Below, piece after piece: positions 62,810-64,000 of a stretch of 64,000 bases of DNA. This DNA is from Maribacter caenipelagi. GTDB lineage: Bacteria > Bacteroidota > Bacteroidia > Flavobacteriales > Flavobacteriaceae. The position numbers and the translations under genes are program-made. Position 1 is the stretch's first letter; each line of letters begins with the position of its first letter. The notes under the pieces were generated by a model. The model saw nothing but the letters and a program-made list of their open reading frames with translations. It did no database searches and was not told the origin of the DNA. The DNA lies in NCBI RefSeq assembly GCF_004364175.1, contig NZ_SNZW01000015.1, positions 196,326-260,325 on the forward strand. The letters are read 5' to 3'.

Positions 62810-64000
62810 ATGAGAAAAAGTGCTTTAATGGTTTTTATGGTTTTAGTAGCTTACTTAACTAATGCCCAAAATTCCAACAACTTTAAAAATGTGAAATACA
62901 AAAATCTCTTCCAAGAGTATGGGTATAAAAAGAAAGACATTAATAAAAAATTGTCAAAAGCCTATTATGATGTTTTTGAAGGCCCAAATCGTGTGTATTT
63001 TCAAGTTGGGGATTCTATGGCCTATGTTTCAGATGTTAAAAATAAAGATGTTAGAACCGAAGGCATGTCTTATGGTATGATGATTGCCGTTCAGTTGGAA
63101 AAAAAAGATGTTTTTGACAAATTATGGCGTTTTTCCAAAACTTACTTGCAACATCAAAGTGGCCCAAGAGAGGGGTATTTTGCATGGAGTTTCAACCCGG
63201 AAACCATGAAGCAAAATTCACCTGGTTCTGCATCTGATGGCGAATTTTATTATGTAACAAGCTTGTTATTTGCATCCAATAAATGGGGAAATAAAACTGG
63301 CATTGATTATTACAAAGAAGCCAAAGGAATTTTAGATGCCATGTGGAGTAAAGATGGTGCGGGTAATATATACAACCTCATCAACACAGAGCATAAACAA
63401 ATAACTTTTGTGCCAGAAGGCAACAATTATAACTGGACAGACCCCTCTTATCATTTACCCGCCTTTTATGAAATATGGGCTGCTTATGCCAAAGATGGGC
63501 ATGAAGAATTTTATATGGCTTGTGCAGATACCTCACGCGTTTTTTTACACAGAGCAACACACCCAGTAACAGGTCTTAATTCTGACTATACCGAATTTAG
63601 TGGCGAACCGCACCCTACACGTTGGATGCCACCAGGTTTTCGCTACGATTCTTGGCGTGTTCCAATGAATATAGCTATGGATTATGTTTGGACAGGTAAG
63701 GATGCAGAATGGAAAAAAGACTATGCAACCCGTTTTCAAAATTTCTTAAGATCAAAAGGATTAGACACTTATGACGACCAGTTTAATTTAGATGGCACCA
63801 AACCAGATTTTATACTTCAAGCAGGTCCAGAAAAAAAACTTAGACATTCTATTGGCCTAGTTTCTACCGCTGCAACAACAGCACTAATAAAAAACGATAA
63901 AGGCAGTAAGGACTTTATTGATGCCATTTGGAATGCTAAATTAGAACCTTATGAAGATGGTTATTTTGATCCATATTATGACGGATTGCTCTATCTATTT
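62810..64000 (+). CDS. GH8 reducing-end xylose-releasing exo-oligoxylanase-like enzyme, 3' end cut by window
   Basis: About 397 residues visible from ATG 62810 (MRKSALMVFMVLVAYLTNAQ, a signal peptide). An in-frame ATG at 62783 would add nine residues before it and is less likely. The general acid is Glu84 in VRTEGMSYGMMIA; the Asp143 (SASDGEFYY) and Asp280 (FRYDSWRVP) positions match the GH8 catalytic and substrate-binding residues, as in Bacillus halodurans Rex. Rex enzymes release xylose from the reducing end of xylo-oligosaccharides. The gene runs off the right edge, but most of the expected length is present. Confidence 0.92.
   Translation, partial: MRKSALMVFMVLVAYLTNAQNSNNFKNVKYKNLFQEYGYKKKDINKKLSKAYYDVFEGPNRVYFQVGDSMAYVSDVKNKDVRTEGMSYGMMIAVQLEKKDVFDKLWRFSKTYLQHQSGPREGYFAWSFNPETMKQNSPGSASDGEFYYVTSLLFASNKWGNKTGIDYYKEAKGILDAMWSKDGAGNIYNLINTEHKQITFVPEGNNYNWTDPSYHLPAFYEIWAAYAKDGHEEFYMACADTSRVFLHRATHPVTGLNSDYTEFSGEPHPTRWMPPGFRYDSWRVPMNIAMDYVWTGKDAEWKKDYATRFQNFLRSKGLDTYDDQFNLDGTKPDFILQAGPEKKLRHSIGLVSTAATTALIKNDKGSKDFIDAIWNAKLEPYEDGYFDPYYDGLLYLF

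Overview
The window is an AT-rich chromosomal stretch from a member of the Bacteroidota, most likely a marine Flavobacteriaceae (Zobellia/Maribacter-like). The evidence is lipoprotein and Sec signals of Bacteroidetes type, a TAnnTTTG promoter element, a ribonucleotide reductase with the ATP-cone on NrdB, a Nudix-type arabinose regulator, and PUL-type enzyme sets (GH95, GH127, GH43, many CE1-like esterases). The species is inferred, not shown.

Left part (1-15.3 kb): housekeeping and stress genes. These are the 5' half of a heavy-metal RND pump with a small His-rich exported protein, an L,D-transpeptidase lipoprotein, a LOG-family protein, the pta-ackA acetate operon, a three-gene envelope/stress operon (YtxH, holin-like, DUF6327-like), nrdB-nrdA, a GH85 endo-beta-N-acetylglucosaminidase, a small protein cut by an in-frame stop, and a guanine deaminase.

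Middle (15.4-32.7 kb): a short graveyard of PUL pieces (GH3 N-terminus, truncated hybrid two-component sensor) borders a long minus-strand lipid catabolism cluster. It holds an acyl-CoA synthetase, MaoC hydratase, three SDRs, two MDR oxidoreductases, an ECI-like enoyl-CoA isomerase, a DUF1330 protein, an APH-fold kinase paired with an acyl-CoA dehydrogenase (the two halves of mammalian ACAD10/11 as separate genes) and a DmdC/FadE5-like acyl-CoA dehydrogenase. A BASS transporter, a Crp-type regulator and a TesB thioesterase follow. The right boundary is a 1-kb scar with a thiolase 3' fragment, a tRNA T-arm-like relic and an orphan terminator.

Right part (32.7-64 kb): a pentose and xylan locus. 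A minus-strand operon (GH51, GH127, araB, araD, araA, galM, SSS symporter) turns alpha- and beta-linked L-arabinofuranosyl residues into xylulose 5-phosphate. It is divergent from a Nudix-fold regulator (AraR type). After 2 kb of decayed sugar-oxidation genes (SDR, amidohydrolase, alcohol dehydrogenase), a plus-strand operon carries GH95, GH43, four tandem CE1-like esterases, a type-B carboxylesterase, a CE15-like glucuronoyl esterase, a second GH43, a BD-FAE-like esterase, two more CE1-like esterases and a GH8 exo-oligoxylanase that runs off the window. The set fits debranching, deacylation and depolymerisation of a heavily esterified glucuronoarabinoxylan. No SusC/SusD pair and no endo-xylanase lie in the window. 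A shared GTGT-N7-ACAC palindrome upstream of both operons is the best candidate operator linking them.
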